A stretch of DNA of 64,000 bases from Trileptium ribeirensis. Lineage: Eukaryota; Nematoda; Enoplea; Enoplida; Thoracostomopsidae. The notes under the pieces are model-generated. The model was not told the origin of the DNA. It saw nothing but the letters and a program-made list of their open reading frames with translations, and ran no database searches. Below are positions 47,938 through 59,340 of the stretch, in pieces; within the stretch, counting starts at the first letter, position 1; each line of letters starts with the position of its first letter. Location of the stretch: the NCBI GenBank assembly GCA_030248225.1, contig JASANE010000138.1, forward strand, positions 62,001-126,000. Reading direction: 5' to 3'. A program made the position numbers and the translations under genes.

Positions 47938-49959
47938 GTAAGCGACGTCTAGAAGTGAGATTCCCCTGTGGATTTTACAGTTTGTTTTGTTGTAATTTTT
48001 TCAATGCGGAATTTATGGCGTTTTTCACGCCAGAGGGATCTCCTCCTTATGCCATTTTGCAATTTGTAGAATTGTTGTCTGCTGGTGGACATCCAGCTTT
48101 CTAAACACTAGCCGGGATACCGTCTCCCACAGATGCACTACTAGATTCCATTCCTCTGATGCTTGTTCGACCACCTTAAGAGATGGAAGTTCTGTTGGTG
48201 CTCGAGGTATCAACAAAACAGCAATAAGATAGAAAGTAGTGTTATAAAATATGACATTTAAGAGAGGAGGAAATATGACAGGCAACGAAACTTGACACCT
48301 TATAATGAAAGAAATATGTCAGGGGAAGTAATAAGGCACAAAATACCGTACGTATGTATGTTGGAACAAAACACAATACAAATGTGTTGAAACTACAATT
48401 AAGCATGTGAACCTGTAAGGTTTGCGGGTACCCTCTACTTGTGGGTTACCCTCTGCCCGCGGACTCAATATTTGGACCCTTTCCCAGGTCTGGCCCACGG
48501 ATACCCTTACCCGCTCAGAACTCTGCTCCAGGCTACTAATTGCATATATATAATGGCCACGGTTTTTTGTGCACTTTATATTTTAAGGTGATTATATTTA
48601 TCAACATACCTGATCATTGCTTGTAATGTTCCACCATTCTGTTTTCAACAAAACATTCCTCTATCTCTGTCACTGTTCCAATCGTTATGACAAAAAATAA
48701 AATTTTGATGTGTCGTCTTTACTTCGCCCAGTCCGTTACACCTTTACAATATTTTAAATTACCTTAACTAATTTGCCTCGCATACATGTTGTAATCGGAA
48801 AATATATAATTGCGATAATTCGTTGATTCATTTTGATTCTGAGTTGATTAATGATTCTGAGATTCATTAATCTGAGTGTTACGTTGATTGGTCACATGGG
48901 CCTAAATTCTAAAATTGTTTTGGAATGTATTGAACGACGAATTGCATTATTTCAATAATATTTCCATTCTATACACAACTATATTTGCTTGAATATTTTG
49001 TTTATATTAAAACTGACCGTCAGATTTTAAAACCAGTATATACAAGTCTTGTTTCTGCGGCACCCGTCACCTCGATGTGTTTAAGGTTTAATTTCATAGT
49101 CTACTACCAATGTGTTATGTGATATAAGGAAATTTTTTCAGTCAAGGTGCACAGTATATATGAGTGGCGTTTGTGTTTATTTTCGTGAAGTCACAGTTTA
49201 TTCATTTGCTATAGTGGTTTGCTAGTCTGTCAATTTGCGCATAGTGGTGCTATATAACAGCTTTTGTGAAGTAAATATACTCTGTTATCTGCGTCAAGAA
49301 CGAGCTCGTCGGTGTGTTTTGTCACGGTGTTGGTTATGCTTGTTTCACCTCATCTCTTTTAGCTGCATTTCTAATCGGGGACTTAAATTTCCGCAACAGT
49401 AGGCTTAGAGACACAATTTAATATGAACTTGCACTGCATTGCCTACAAAAAGAACAACGTTGGGTGTAAATTGTATTAAACTACTTGTCGTTCCCGTACA
49501 AATTATTTTTCATTTAAAATGATTCCCTGATTTAGACGGAAGAGGAGTCGGATTCGCTCGGGTTTTCATAAAGCATGTCTGGCTCTGCTCTCCATATAGG
49601 AAACTAAGCTCGGTTATTTTAGGCAGTATTTGGCAACGGCTGAGCCGAAAATTGTTTTCAATTTTCTGAAGACCTACTGAAGTTCGTTCTAAATTCTCGT
49701 TACCGCAAATCGTCGGTCGAGTTTTCTGCCGCTGACTGTTGCGAAAGTAGTTTGGCAGTTATGGGTTATCTCTCAGTTGGATATGGTCTGTATGTTTACG
49801 GCGAATACCGATCCCCGTTGAAGCACCGACTATATAGACTGGGACCACATGTATGATCTGTCGAGCAGAACCCATAATAAACTGCAATTTTTAAACACCG
49901 CAGTAGCATGCGAAATGTTTATGTGCTAGGATTTAACACTATCTGAAGCTACACTAAAA

Positions 49960-50130
49960 ATAAAGTGGCCAGGTGTTCCGCGCGCGGCAGTCCTCGATTT
50001 AGGTTTAGTTTATGTCCCATATAAAAACCTTAGCTTAGGCTAAGACTAAGACTGAGGTTTAATATATCTAGAACGGCTTTGCGTTCATTTCACTTCCGCC
50101 CTTAAAAGTTACATTGGCCCTTGGGCCAAT
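49960..50130 (+). repeat. TTAGGC-containing interspersed repeat, copy 1
   Basis: It contains TTTAGGTTTAGTTTATGTCC, CATATAAAAACC, TTAGCTTAGGCTAAGACTAA and GACTGAGG, then AATATATCTAGAACGG. The same blocks occur in reverse complement at 52,530-52,690. Confidence 0.65.
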
Positions 50131-52529
50131 GAAGTAATCACTGAATTCTGCCAGTATCAACAATAGTTAAGCCGTATAAAATAGTGATTGTAGAAAATAC
50201 AGACAGGAAGTATGCTATAATTTACCGCCGTTGTACATTTATCATCTACACAAGTTTAAGAAAACGGCATCACTAGTTATGTATTAAATTGCACGTATTA
50301 GCAAATAAATTCAACTAATGTTAATAGGTTGCTGACTAAAAATATAGTGAAAGTTACAACCAATATTTTGTTAAATTTGGCGAAACATGCTATAGTGTGC
50401 TGTGGGTGCTATAAATACCATTGGATGCTCAGCCCATTGCTATATTCAGTGTTTTACGGATTGACAACCAATATTTTATTTACATCTTTCTATAGGGAGA
50501 ACACTTTTCTGCCATCGTAAAATATTAAATAAACTGATATTCTTATAAATATCGCACGCCTCACGACAAATTTGGATAGTGCATGGCGTTGCAATGCACG
50601 CGCTGACTAACGATGTTTCTAATGTATGTGTATGTATAAATTTAATAACTAAATGGTGTATGCTTCGTTACTTTTTCTGTCATGGCCGTACATGAGCGAG
50701 GTCCGAAGTCCCCGGTGGGATAGCGGTTGGTTCGGGAAGGGGTCCTTCCGCCTCCCAAACGATAATCAGCCGACGGGAAAAGGAGGTTGTCAGGAGGGAA
50801 AATTGTCGAAAATTTGTGGGAATCAAATTTTTTTATAAATATAATTTTACCCAGATGTTGTACTAATATACCCCCAATATGTACCAATTTCCCGCGCGGG
50901 GGGGTGGTGTTTTAAGAGGGTCAGGGTAGCTCCCGGCGATAGATCGCGGATACCCAGAAGGGGGTTCGACCTTAAAGGAGGGATGATCCCTCTTTCACCA
51001 TATGAGCAGCTTGTATGTTCATGGCACAAATTCAAATTGTTAGATTACGGGTTAATGTAGCTGTAATCTAGATATGAAACATAAGTGTCCTTCGATAGGG
51101 GAGTTACCCCGTAAGGGTCGGATCGGATCCCCCGGCCTGCCACCCGCTGTGCGCCAAATTCGCGCGAATAATTTTAGGCAAATATTGGGGTAAAACTGGC
51201 CAAAATGTCGGCGGGAAATAGACAAGTCTAGCACCCTGAGGACCCCATCCACCCCCACCCCTACGACGGTCTACTCTCCTAAGCCGGGGGATCTTCGACT
51301 CCTATAATATTAAGTTCGTACTGCAACCTGACTTGTTAGCAGTGCAATAAGTCCGTTGTAGCGATCTCTAGGGGTCGTCAATTCTTCAAACGAGACTTTT
51401 TCATTGATTCATCGCACAACCCGACTTTTTGGCCAATAACCATAATTTGATAACAAGTAATTTTGACGTCAAATTGCCAAAAAATGCTGTGCAAATGGCG
51501 CAACAATTGCTTACAGGTTGACTTGCAGCTGTTCCAGCAGATCCGTGTGAATAATATATTGTTTGTGAAGCATACTTTGTATTAAATTTTCGATAATTAT
51601 CTGTGTACGTTTTTAACACACATTTTGTGCCTCCAACCATAAAATTAGAAATATTTACTTTATAAAATTTAATACATACGCGTGGTTCACAAAAATACGC
51701 GTGCACTCGCTGGAAATGGTTAATACACGAGAACCGCAATGCTTGTTGCACTGCAGTCGTCCAAAAATGTCAGCAGTCCACGAAGCTTTATTTAATTTAT
51801 AAGTTGTCATTTTGTGTAATCACCTGTAATCAGCTGTGATTTAAGCATATGACTGTACATGTTCCTAGGATATAGGTGGTTACCCCCTAAGAACGCATAT
51901 TCGGCGTCAAAAGTGATGCAGCCGCCTTCCTTCCCCCACTATATTAGCCACTGTAAGAGGCCGAATACTTCCCGCCCCAACGACCCGGCTGCATCCCCAT
52001 TGGGCTTTGGACCTTGAGCATGTCTGATATGTACCATGGTAACGGTTTTTAGGTTCTGACGTCTTAGAATTGCATCCTAATTTCATAGGAGCTACGTCTG
52101 GTGAAGCTGGACGGAACCAAATTAAGAACTGGATAGCCAAATTAACCAAACATTTTACTAGTTGTAAATGGAGTAAATTAATAATAGTTTTGGAGCCCCT
52201 ATGCTGAGCTTTAGACGATTCAGTTTCAAACCCCACTGTTGATCCACATATATCAGACCACAATGAGCGGTAGCCTGCCTGCTCAAATTTTTTAAAATAT
52301 TTCATTATTTTGAACGTGGCTGTCCCGAAAGGTAATCAGATTACCGGACGAAGGCGTTGCAGGTGCAAGGTGCTGAACACGGTGGGGGGGGGGCGGAAAA
52401 ATATTGATGGACCGTTAATTAAAATATATTTTATTCTATGCACATTAGTTAATAGCACACGTTCGTCAGTAAAACTTGATCGCGGCAGCGTATGAATTCT
52501 TTTTTGCATCAGCCGCGCTGTGGAACTAT
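50131..52529. other. Non-coding stretch with GC-rich islands
   Basis: GC-rich segments at about 50,690-50,790 and 50,890-51,300 (C- and G-runs such as GCGGGGGGGTGG) interrupt AT-rich DNA. A 116-codon minus frame (51,751-51,401) and a 132-codon minus frame (52,305-51,907) lack recognisable domains or exon boundaries. A run of nine Gs lies at about 52,383. Confidence 0.4.
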
Positions 52530-52690
52530 TTTCATTAATGTTTCTTCCAAAGAAACCCAGAGGCTGGAAATAAAATGCATGCCCGTCCCTTCTCGATATA
52601 CCAAGCCTCAGCCTTAGTCTTAGCCTAAGCTAAGGTCCTAACATGGGACAGACACTAAGCCTAAGCCTAAGTCTTTTATTTTGTATAAAA
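52530..52690 (-). repeat. TTAGGC-containing interspersed repeat, copy 2 (inverted)
   Basis: The reverse complement reads GACTTAGGCTTAGGCTTAGT, GTCTGTCCCATGTTA, GGACCTTAGCTTAGGCTAAG, ACTAAGGCTGAGG and TATATCGAGAAGGG, colinear with 49,960-50,130. Together they make a widely spaced inverted pair about 2.5 kb apart. Confidence 0.65.
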
Positions 52691-54060
52691 GTTTTTTCAA
52701 TCTGTATTTTTGAACGGTCAATGCCCCAGACATCAAGCATAATTTGGTTTGTACATAATCTTGTGATAGTGATGTTGTTGATCCTTTTACAGGATCGAGT
52801 GGTCAGTGAAAAGAAGACATCTAAACCCATAAGTTCTTTAATCACTGTAACAACATTTATCTAACACCGTTGGTGTAGCAAGATTTATGTACGCTCGAAT
52901 TTTTGTTCTTTTAAATAAATTACGTAGCTATTTCAAAGACATTGAAGTTTTACCTTTAACATAAATATTTTGTTAAATAAGGTTTCAATAGGTACTTAAC
53001 TCTGTCGGGACATTAATAGGTAACGCAGGCAATTCCCAATCCCAGACCCACCCAGCCACCAAAGAAGCCCACCCTAAAACCTAAAATTAGGGTTCCTAAC
53101 TAATTTTATTTCTATATAATCCTTATTCCACCAAGTCCTAAAATCCTAAATTTATAAAATTTATTTCGTTCCTAATTTGCATATTTTTGTTTTGTTGTTT
53201 TATTAGCTGACATACGGTGCTTCCTTCAGTCAGCAGTCGGAGCTCGACAAAGTTGTTGTTCACTAATTATTACGGCGAAAAGAATCACGCCTACTTTAGT
53301 TTATTTTAGTTGGTTCCAAAAAGCTACATAGCTTATAGCTACCGGCGTCCAGGTAATATGCAGTTGTTTACGTTTTGTCGGGGGTCTACTAGGCTACCAG
53401 CGGTTCCGGGGCTTAAAATTGACCTTTTCAGTTCTGTTTCACCAAATCCTATATTATAAGTTTCCCTAAAATATTTAAAATATTAAAATTTACATCCTTT
53501 ATTTACCTAATTTACATATTTTTCACTCATTTCGCTCACTAGCTATGTTTAGATTAAGCTGTGCTAGTCCTAGTGCTAAACTCGTCGAATCTAGACGCTT
53601 CTCAAGAGAGCTTAGTAGTTCCGTATATAGTTTAATAACGTTTATTGTTTTGTATAATTGGATACCTAGCTAGCTTTTATTGTTTTATTTTACGTCATCG
53701 ACACAGTTTCATCAGAGTTGTGTCTGACTTGTGTGTTAGTATTGGCAAGGTGTGCTAGCAGCTTACTCTATCTTACTGGTGGTTCAATTTAGAAAGAACC
53801 GGATTTCTAGCAAGCGCTTATACGCAAAGAATTGCGTTAATCCGGAAAACCTGGCTTTTTTTATGATTTTAAATCAGTAATCAGTAAGAATCGCATCTTA
53901 TTGGTGCGGAAGCTATTGTCGGAGTATGAGAGCTACTACACACATAAGTATCCTAATACTGAGTAATAATTAAATTAGTAATGTTAGAGTCCCAAGAAAA
54001 ACCTTGGAAAAAGTGGCAATAAAAATAACAGGAGCGATAGATTAGATAATTTAGGTTAGT
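52691..54060. other. AT-rich stretch with no recognised gene
   Basis: A CCTAAAACCTAAAATTAGGG-type degenerate repeat is present at about 53,065-53,155, with related TCCTAAAATCCTAAATTTA nearby. Nothing coding is convincing. Confidence 0.4.
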
Positions 54061-54069
54061 AATACGTTA

Positions 54070-54480
54070 AAAAATTTCGGCCCTCCTTGGGTTGGGGGGG
54101 GGGAATCAGGGAAGGGGCCCGCCCACCATCTTTTCTGGTATAGCCCCCATAGTCTCTGGACCCCCAATCATCTGTCACCCCCAAAACCGATCTCTTCGAG
54201 ATCAGGGTCACCCCTTTACAGGTATAACCTCCGATATGCTGATTCAACATTCTTTTATTTTCGGATTTTTTGGGGGGTATGGAGGCTTTTCTGGCAATTT
54301 TTTTCCTAAAGCTTCGCTAGGATAGGAAATTTTTCGCTTCGATAGGAAATTTTTCCCGCCTAACCCCCGGGGGGGCAATTTTTCCCGCTCTTTCCAATGG
54401 AGGAGGTTTCAGGGCTCTATCTCTTAAGGGGGCTTCAGCAAGGGGCCCTAATTTCAGGGGTCGGAATTTTTTTAGAAATG
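54070..54480. repeat. C/G-run-rich low-complexity block
   Basis: Runs of G and C (GGGTTGGGGGGGGGAA near 54,092; CCCCCGGGGGGG near 54,366) give unusually skewed sequence. Two tandem copies of a GGATAGGAAATTTTTC unit lie at about 54,318-54,355. Confidence 0.6.
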
Positions 54481-54763
54481 TGGATTTTGGTTTTTTTCAT
54501 TTTTACCATAACTTTTTATTGGATGGACCGATTTGGCTCAAGTTTGGACATGAAATAGAAGATCCCATGCGCTATCGAACGGTGTATTGTACGAATCCGT
54601 AGGTAGTCAGAGTAACGACATATGGAGCCCGATACTGGCAATGCAAGCGAAAACTGATATTTTTAAATGAAATTCTTATGCATTTAAATGGATGGATTTT
54701 TGGCATTGGTCATATCGTGATTAGGTTTAGCTTAGTACGGGGGGTCCGGGGGCGGAGCCTCCC

Positions 54764-55020
54764 GGCTTAGGCTTAGTGTAAGGCTCAGGCTTAGTCCAAG
54801 ACGTAGGTTTAGTCTAAGGCTTAGGCTTAGTTCAAGACTTAGGCTTAGGCTTAGGCTTAGTTTGAGGCTTAGGCTTAGGCTTAGTCTAAGGCTTAGGCTT
54901 AGTCTAAGGCTTAGGCTTAGTCCAAGACTTAGGCTTAGACTAAGACTTAGGCTTAGTCTTAAGCTTAGGCTTAGTCTAAGGCTTAGGCTTAGTCTAAGGC
55001 TTTGGCTTAGGCTTAGCCTG
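54764..55020 (+). repeat. Degenerate TTAGGC-like (telomere-type) array
   Basis: About 250 bp is built from GGCTTAGGCTTAGTCTAA, an 18-bp unit containing two near-telomeric TTAGGC/TTAGTC hexamers, with stretches of plain TTAGGC (about 54,840-54,860). It is preceded by a GGGGGTCCGGGGGCGGAGCC segment that can fold on itself. TTAGGC is the usual nematode telomere repeat, but the array is internal, diverged and organised in 18-mers. Confidence 0.85.
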
Positions 55021-55471
55021 AAAGTTAAGAAATATATTTTGAATATGGTAACATTTTATATCGTTGAAGTCGTCTCGTGGAGCTCAGTAGTTCGAAAATG
55101 GTTTATCAGCCATAACTAGCTAAAGAGTGAAAATATCATGATAAATAAGGCACGGTTGAATTTGTCTCGTCATTCTGCGTGTATCTATGCTACTTATGTC
55201 TATTTTGCTCATAAAAAATTTTTCTCGATTTTTCAACGTACCGGGTCCCCCTTAGTACTGGGGGCAAAATTTGAAAAATATGGTCAAATTTGGTACCATT
55301 GAACTCGCCTCGTCGAGCTGAGTCGAATGGTACCAAAATCATCGCTGTACAACGATTCCCTGGTTTTTTCCCACCAACCCAAGGAGTGCCAAAATTTCGA
55401 CCCCGTGGAGTCGAGTGAGCAAAACCCGGGCGAGAATACAGGTGGGACTCGAATAAATTAGTAGTGCTACT
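55021..55471. other. Flank of the LTR element with an inverted repeat
   Basis: AAATTTGGTACCATT (about 55,285-55,299) and AATGGTACCAAAAT (about 55,327-55,340) form an inverted repeat around a CTCG-rich centre. No gene is seen. Confidence 0.5.
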
Positions 55472-55745
55472 TGTAACGTCTGGCAGCCAGCCGAAGTCGG
55501 CGGAACAGGTAGTACTATTCTTGAGTAGACGGGGCGAGTAAGGGGCGAGGAACCAACCGGGCGTGGCTTGTGTCTTTTCTTAAGTTTTGTTAAGCTACTT
55601 GAGCATGGTGGTGTAAATCAGCCGTTGTAGCGAGTTGTCACAGTTGTTGCAGCCACGTTTCGGACGATATATATTGTGAAATAAAAGATTGAAGGTAGTT
55701 TTTTATTCTTGTTAGTTGAACCAGTAACGATAAAGATTCGTTACA
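55472..55745 (+). repeat. 5' LTR, 274 bp
   Basis: It begins TGTAACG and ends CGTTACA, perfect 7-bp terminal inverted repeats with the standard TG...CA ends. It contains an AATAAA at about 55,679-55,684 and is followed at once by a primer-binding site. No second copy was found in the window, so the boundaries rest on the ends and the primer-binding site. Confidence 0.75.
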
Positions 55746-55747
55746 TT

Positions 55748-55759
55748 TGGCGCTGCGAG
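55748..55759 (+). promoter_or_regulatory. Primer-binding site
   Basis: TGGCGCTGCGAG starts two bases after the LTR and has the TGG expected to pair with the CCA end of a tRNA. The tRNA is not identified. Confidence 0.6.
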
Positions 55760-55870
55760 TAGTAACGCGGCTTACGCACTTCTTTTTACTGTGTGAACAC
55801 AAATAAACAACAACCACTTGAGTTTTACCCCTTTGAAACCTAATCTAGCGTTGTTTAACACCTCGTCAGC

Positions 55871-57243
55871 ATGGGTTTAGACCATTCTCCTGTTAAGGAG
55901 AAAACAGGTTCCACTTCTGAGGATAGATATCAACGAGCCCTTATGCGTGACGTTAGAGATATGCAAGGAGGAATTGCAGCAACTGCGCAAACAAGTAGCC
56001 GAAAGAACTGTACAAAATGTAATTTCAGGGTTGACTTTAACAGCGCCTAATTTAAAAATAGATTATTTTGCGGGAAGGCTTGACGACGATTTCGAATCTT
56101 GGTTAGATAGATTCGAACTCGCTGCACAAGCATGCAGTTGGGACGAAGACAGGAAAATAACCATTTTGCCTTACTACTTAATTGAAACAGCACAGGAGGT
56201 GTACAGAAGCCTACCTCAGGCGACAAAACAGCGATATGCGTTGGTCAGAAAGGAACTGACCGCAAAACTAATGCCAGCTGAATATTCAGCAAAACTACAT
56301 AGCAAGGTTCAAGAAAAAGGGGAATCTGTAGCAGACTACGCCCAGAGCATAAAAAAGCTGGTGAGACGCGCATATCCAGGATCAGGTGACACGGCGGACG
56401 CGATTGCGTTAGACTGCTTTATCAGAAGGTTAGACCAAACATTAATTTCTCTTGTACGTATAGCTGATCCAAAAACTTTGATGAAGCCGTCGAGTTCGCA
56501 AGAAAGCAAGAGGCAAGACAGGGTTTTCTACTTCAGAAAAAGCATGAAAGTATAAATGTTATTTCTGATGGATATACTTATAATTCTGCTAACACGACAA
56601 ATCTCGAATTAGAAGCAAATAAAATAGCTGATGAAATTTCAGCGAAAATTTGCCTTAAATTGGGAGAGCTAAAAAGAATAGTATCAACTTTGCTTCCGCG
56701 GAAGAGGATAATGCCCTCTTACCGTCTTGGGACCGTCAAATCGATTCGAAACATTCAGATGCTTTAAATAAAAAGGTTAATTGTTTTCGAAAGGAAAATA
56801 TGCTAGCATCAAATACTCGCCATGACTCAATTTATAAATTCGAATGAACTAAAGATGGTAAGCCTATCTGTGGCTATTGCAAGAAAGTAGGTCACATTAA
56901 AGCTCGATGCAGAGCGCGACTATCGCAAAATCTAGCACAACAAATCATTAATAGGCAAAAATTTTATCCAAATAGAAACAAAACCTACAGTAACCGTATT
57001 AACTGTGTAAATTCGGAGGCAAATGACTCTATACTCGATGATGATCAGATGTTAGCAACTTTTCATGAACAAGCAGAACAAATAAAGTTGTTGCAGCATC
57101 AGAATCAGAGACGTATTGAACAAAATTGCAGTAATTTTGTGAATCATGTGACAAACAAAATTGATGAATGCAAGGATAAAAGTTGTACTATTCATAACTT
57201 TAACCGCTCAAAAAATTATGAAGTGGAACCGAGTTCAATTCAT
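55871..57243 (+). pseudogene. gag (capsid-like region plus CCHC zinc knuckle), frameshifted
   Basis: The likely start is ATG 55,871, followed by a frame change at about 55,965 into the main capsid frame (to 56,555). This frame carries the retrotransposon gag pattern: WLDRFELAAQACSWDEDRK, LPYYLIETAQEVYRSLP, then GESVADYAQSIKKLVRRAYP. Another frame change near 56,475 continues the C-terminal capsid part. A stop at about 56,845 precedes a CCHC knuckle CGYCKKVGHIKARC (about 56,870-56,915), whose frame is open to 57,678. Gag packages the RNA and forms the particle. The knuckle frame runs on, without a break, into the signal peptide of the envelope-like region, so gag and env overlap or gag is separated by splicing. 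Confidence 0.8.
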
Positions 57244-59340
57244 ATGAATAGGCATTTGTTGGTAAAGGTAATAATTATGCTTACCTATTGCGTTTATATT
57301 ACTGTCTTATATCCTATATATTTCAGCCATAGTAGTTGGTTCGCCGGCCATTATAATCTTCGTATTGCCGCAATATTTAAGCGCGTCACAACTGGAGACT
57401 GGATCTTGCTTTATTTGCGTGTTGCACAGTTAATTATTGGGTTAACGAAACGATGTTTTGGATTAACAATATATAATTTTTGTAATGGCAAAAATCCGTG
57501 CAGTATTTTTGGACCATTGCGTTCTTGTCGCTATATCGTTGATGGGAATTGGCATGTTATCATTTATGATGCTAAGGCTTGTCTAGGTGCAGGCACTGTA
57601 TTTTTTAAGAAATATATAATAGCAACAATAATGCTAAGTCGCATTCGTTGCTCAATCGCTATGCCAATGCTTTGTTAGACACATAGCGGTGGACAAATGT
57701 TTTCACTTCCCAAAAGCAATTCAGTGCAATTTTAATCACAGTAGGAAACCCGCAATACGGTCAGACTTAAATATGTTCAAACGAAATCATTTTCAGTATA
57801 TTTCAACAGCCTACAAATGTAAGGCTATCAAGCAGACAGTTCGAATATTCACATGGTTTTTTTACGATGAGCGACTGAAAGAGGAGCAATCGCAAGATAT
57901 TCCTGTTTCAATTACCGAGTGCAGAAGAATGGAAAAGTTTCATAAATGTGCTTTTGGTAGCATGACGCCTACTGGAAAATTGTATCAGACAAAAAATCCA
58001 GTACAGTGGAAATATCTTGGATGTGGAATAAATTGTTGTAAGTGGACCTCTTCATCAGCGTCAAATTGTTTCATATTTGAAGGCAAAGTTTACAAACGTC
58101 ACGGTGTTTCCGAAATGGAAAGCACTAGCGGCGACGTAAGCCATTGTCGCTATTCGGACGAGTTTTGTGAATTAAATGATGGTTCTGTCATAATCTGGAA
58201 GGCTAAACAAGAATTATGTGAATTTTTACAGTGGAAAACCATAAAAGGAAAACAAATGGGAAATAACTGGCTTTCGTCGAATGGTAACTTAGCCCTAACA
58301 TTCAACAATAAGACGCTGACTCAAGGTTGTCCTAACGGCAAACGTTTAACAATTTCTGATCAAGGATTAGCTGTAGAATTCATTCATAATCGCAGAAAAA
58401 GGGTTACCAACAGTACACCACTTATTCCACCAAACTTAAGTAGAAACCAGGGTGTTATCACTTCTGACGTGTTAGCTTTAAGTTTGCAAGCTGTGCAATT
58501 TGATTTGCAGGAAAATATTCAGTTTGCATTTAATCATACTATGACAAGCACTTGTCATAACATGAACAACATACAAAAACTATTAAAATCGCAAATAATA
58601 TGTTCTCCAATATTATCAATGAGAGCTATTTTAGGACAAAAAACATAGTCACAGTATCAGGTGCCAATGCTGTTTTCGTATATCCCTGCGAAATTATGAA
58701 GAAAGCAGAATTTGTATTTCTACCTGTGAACGGTTCATGTTCCACTAAAATTCCAATTAATTTGACGGGAATAGCAAGGCCTAAAATAGGATATTTGGAT
58801 CCGATAACTAATATCATTGACTTTTCAATAACTCGGATAGACTGTCGCCTAGTAGAACGCATACCACTGCAGCTCGAAAATAACACATACATTTATGACT
58901 CAGGAACAGGCAAAATTAAGTTGGCCGGGAGACTGCAAAATATTACATTATTTTCAAGTACCGCAAATCCATTGCAATTTCGGGCCACTATTTTTGAACA
59001 AATCGTCATGTATAATTGGTCTGAATTTCATAGCCATATTTCGTTGAATAACGTTTGGGGTGGGAACTTTACCACCAACGGAAAATATTTGAGGCTCTCG
59101 GTTTTGAAAAAGGTGCAAAAATTGAGTCCAGTGCGGATTCTATAGTGGATAATATTGCTCAGTGCGGCTTTTTCGGGTTTCTGAAAGGTCTTTCGTTTGA
59201 CGCTTATCAGGTCTCGGTCTTTCTGATATGTTTATATGTAACAGCAGGAGTATTCATTTATCATTGTTGCCCGAAGTTCATACTGAGATTATTTAAAGTA
59301 AATGTGTATAAATTATTTACGAAATATCAAGTACAACACA
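57244..59340 (+). pseudogene. Envelope-like glycoprotein, three frames, between gag and pol
   Basis: ATG 57,244 opens a signal-peptide-like start (MNRHLLVKVIIMLTYCVYIT). A cysteine-rich region follows in this frame to 57,678, then in a second frame (57,689-58,648) and a third (58,600-59,145). Features are many Cys, N-glycosylation sequons (several NxT/NxS), a furin-type RRKR site at 58,391-58,402, further Cys in the distal part and, in the frame shared with protease, a hydrophobic transmembrane segment (about 59,205-59,264) followed by CC and basic residues. This is the organisation of a class of cleaved, type I viral fusion glycoproteins that let an element leave the cell. The source family cannot be told from sequence alone. 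Captured glycoproteins of negative-strand RNA viruses are known in invertebrate retroelements and the cysteine layout of the distal part would fit, but this is inference. At least two frameshifts break it. Confidence 0.7.

Larger units (their letters stand above)
41940..49955. other. Long AT-rich stretch with weak candidate exons only
   Basis: Eight kilobases with no supportable complete gene. Weak candidates are entered separately (42,836-42,885 and 47,824-47,937). A GAGCC microsatellite lies at about 44,310-44,325. A plus frame at 44,858-45,118 begins hydrophobic (signal-like) but shows no domain, and a minus frame at 48,285-48,025 has a coding-like look (KVVEQASEEWNLVVHLWE) but no recognised family. 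Confidence 0.4.

Noticed and set aside
51401..52305. Two minus frames of 116 and 132 codons
   Set aside because: No recognisable domain, exon boundaries or coding-like composition; could be an unknown transposon relic but not supportable.
54862..55119. Arg/Leu/Ser repeat protein frame
   Set aside because: Translation of the TTAGGC-like array.
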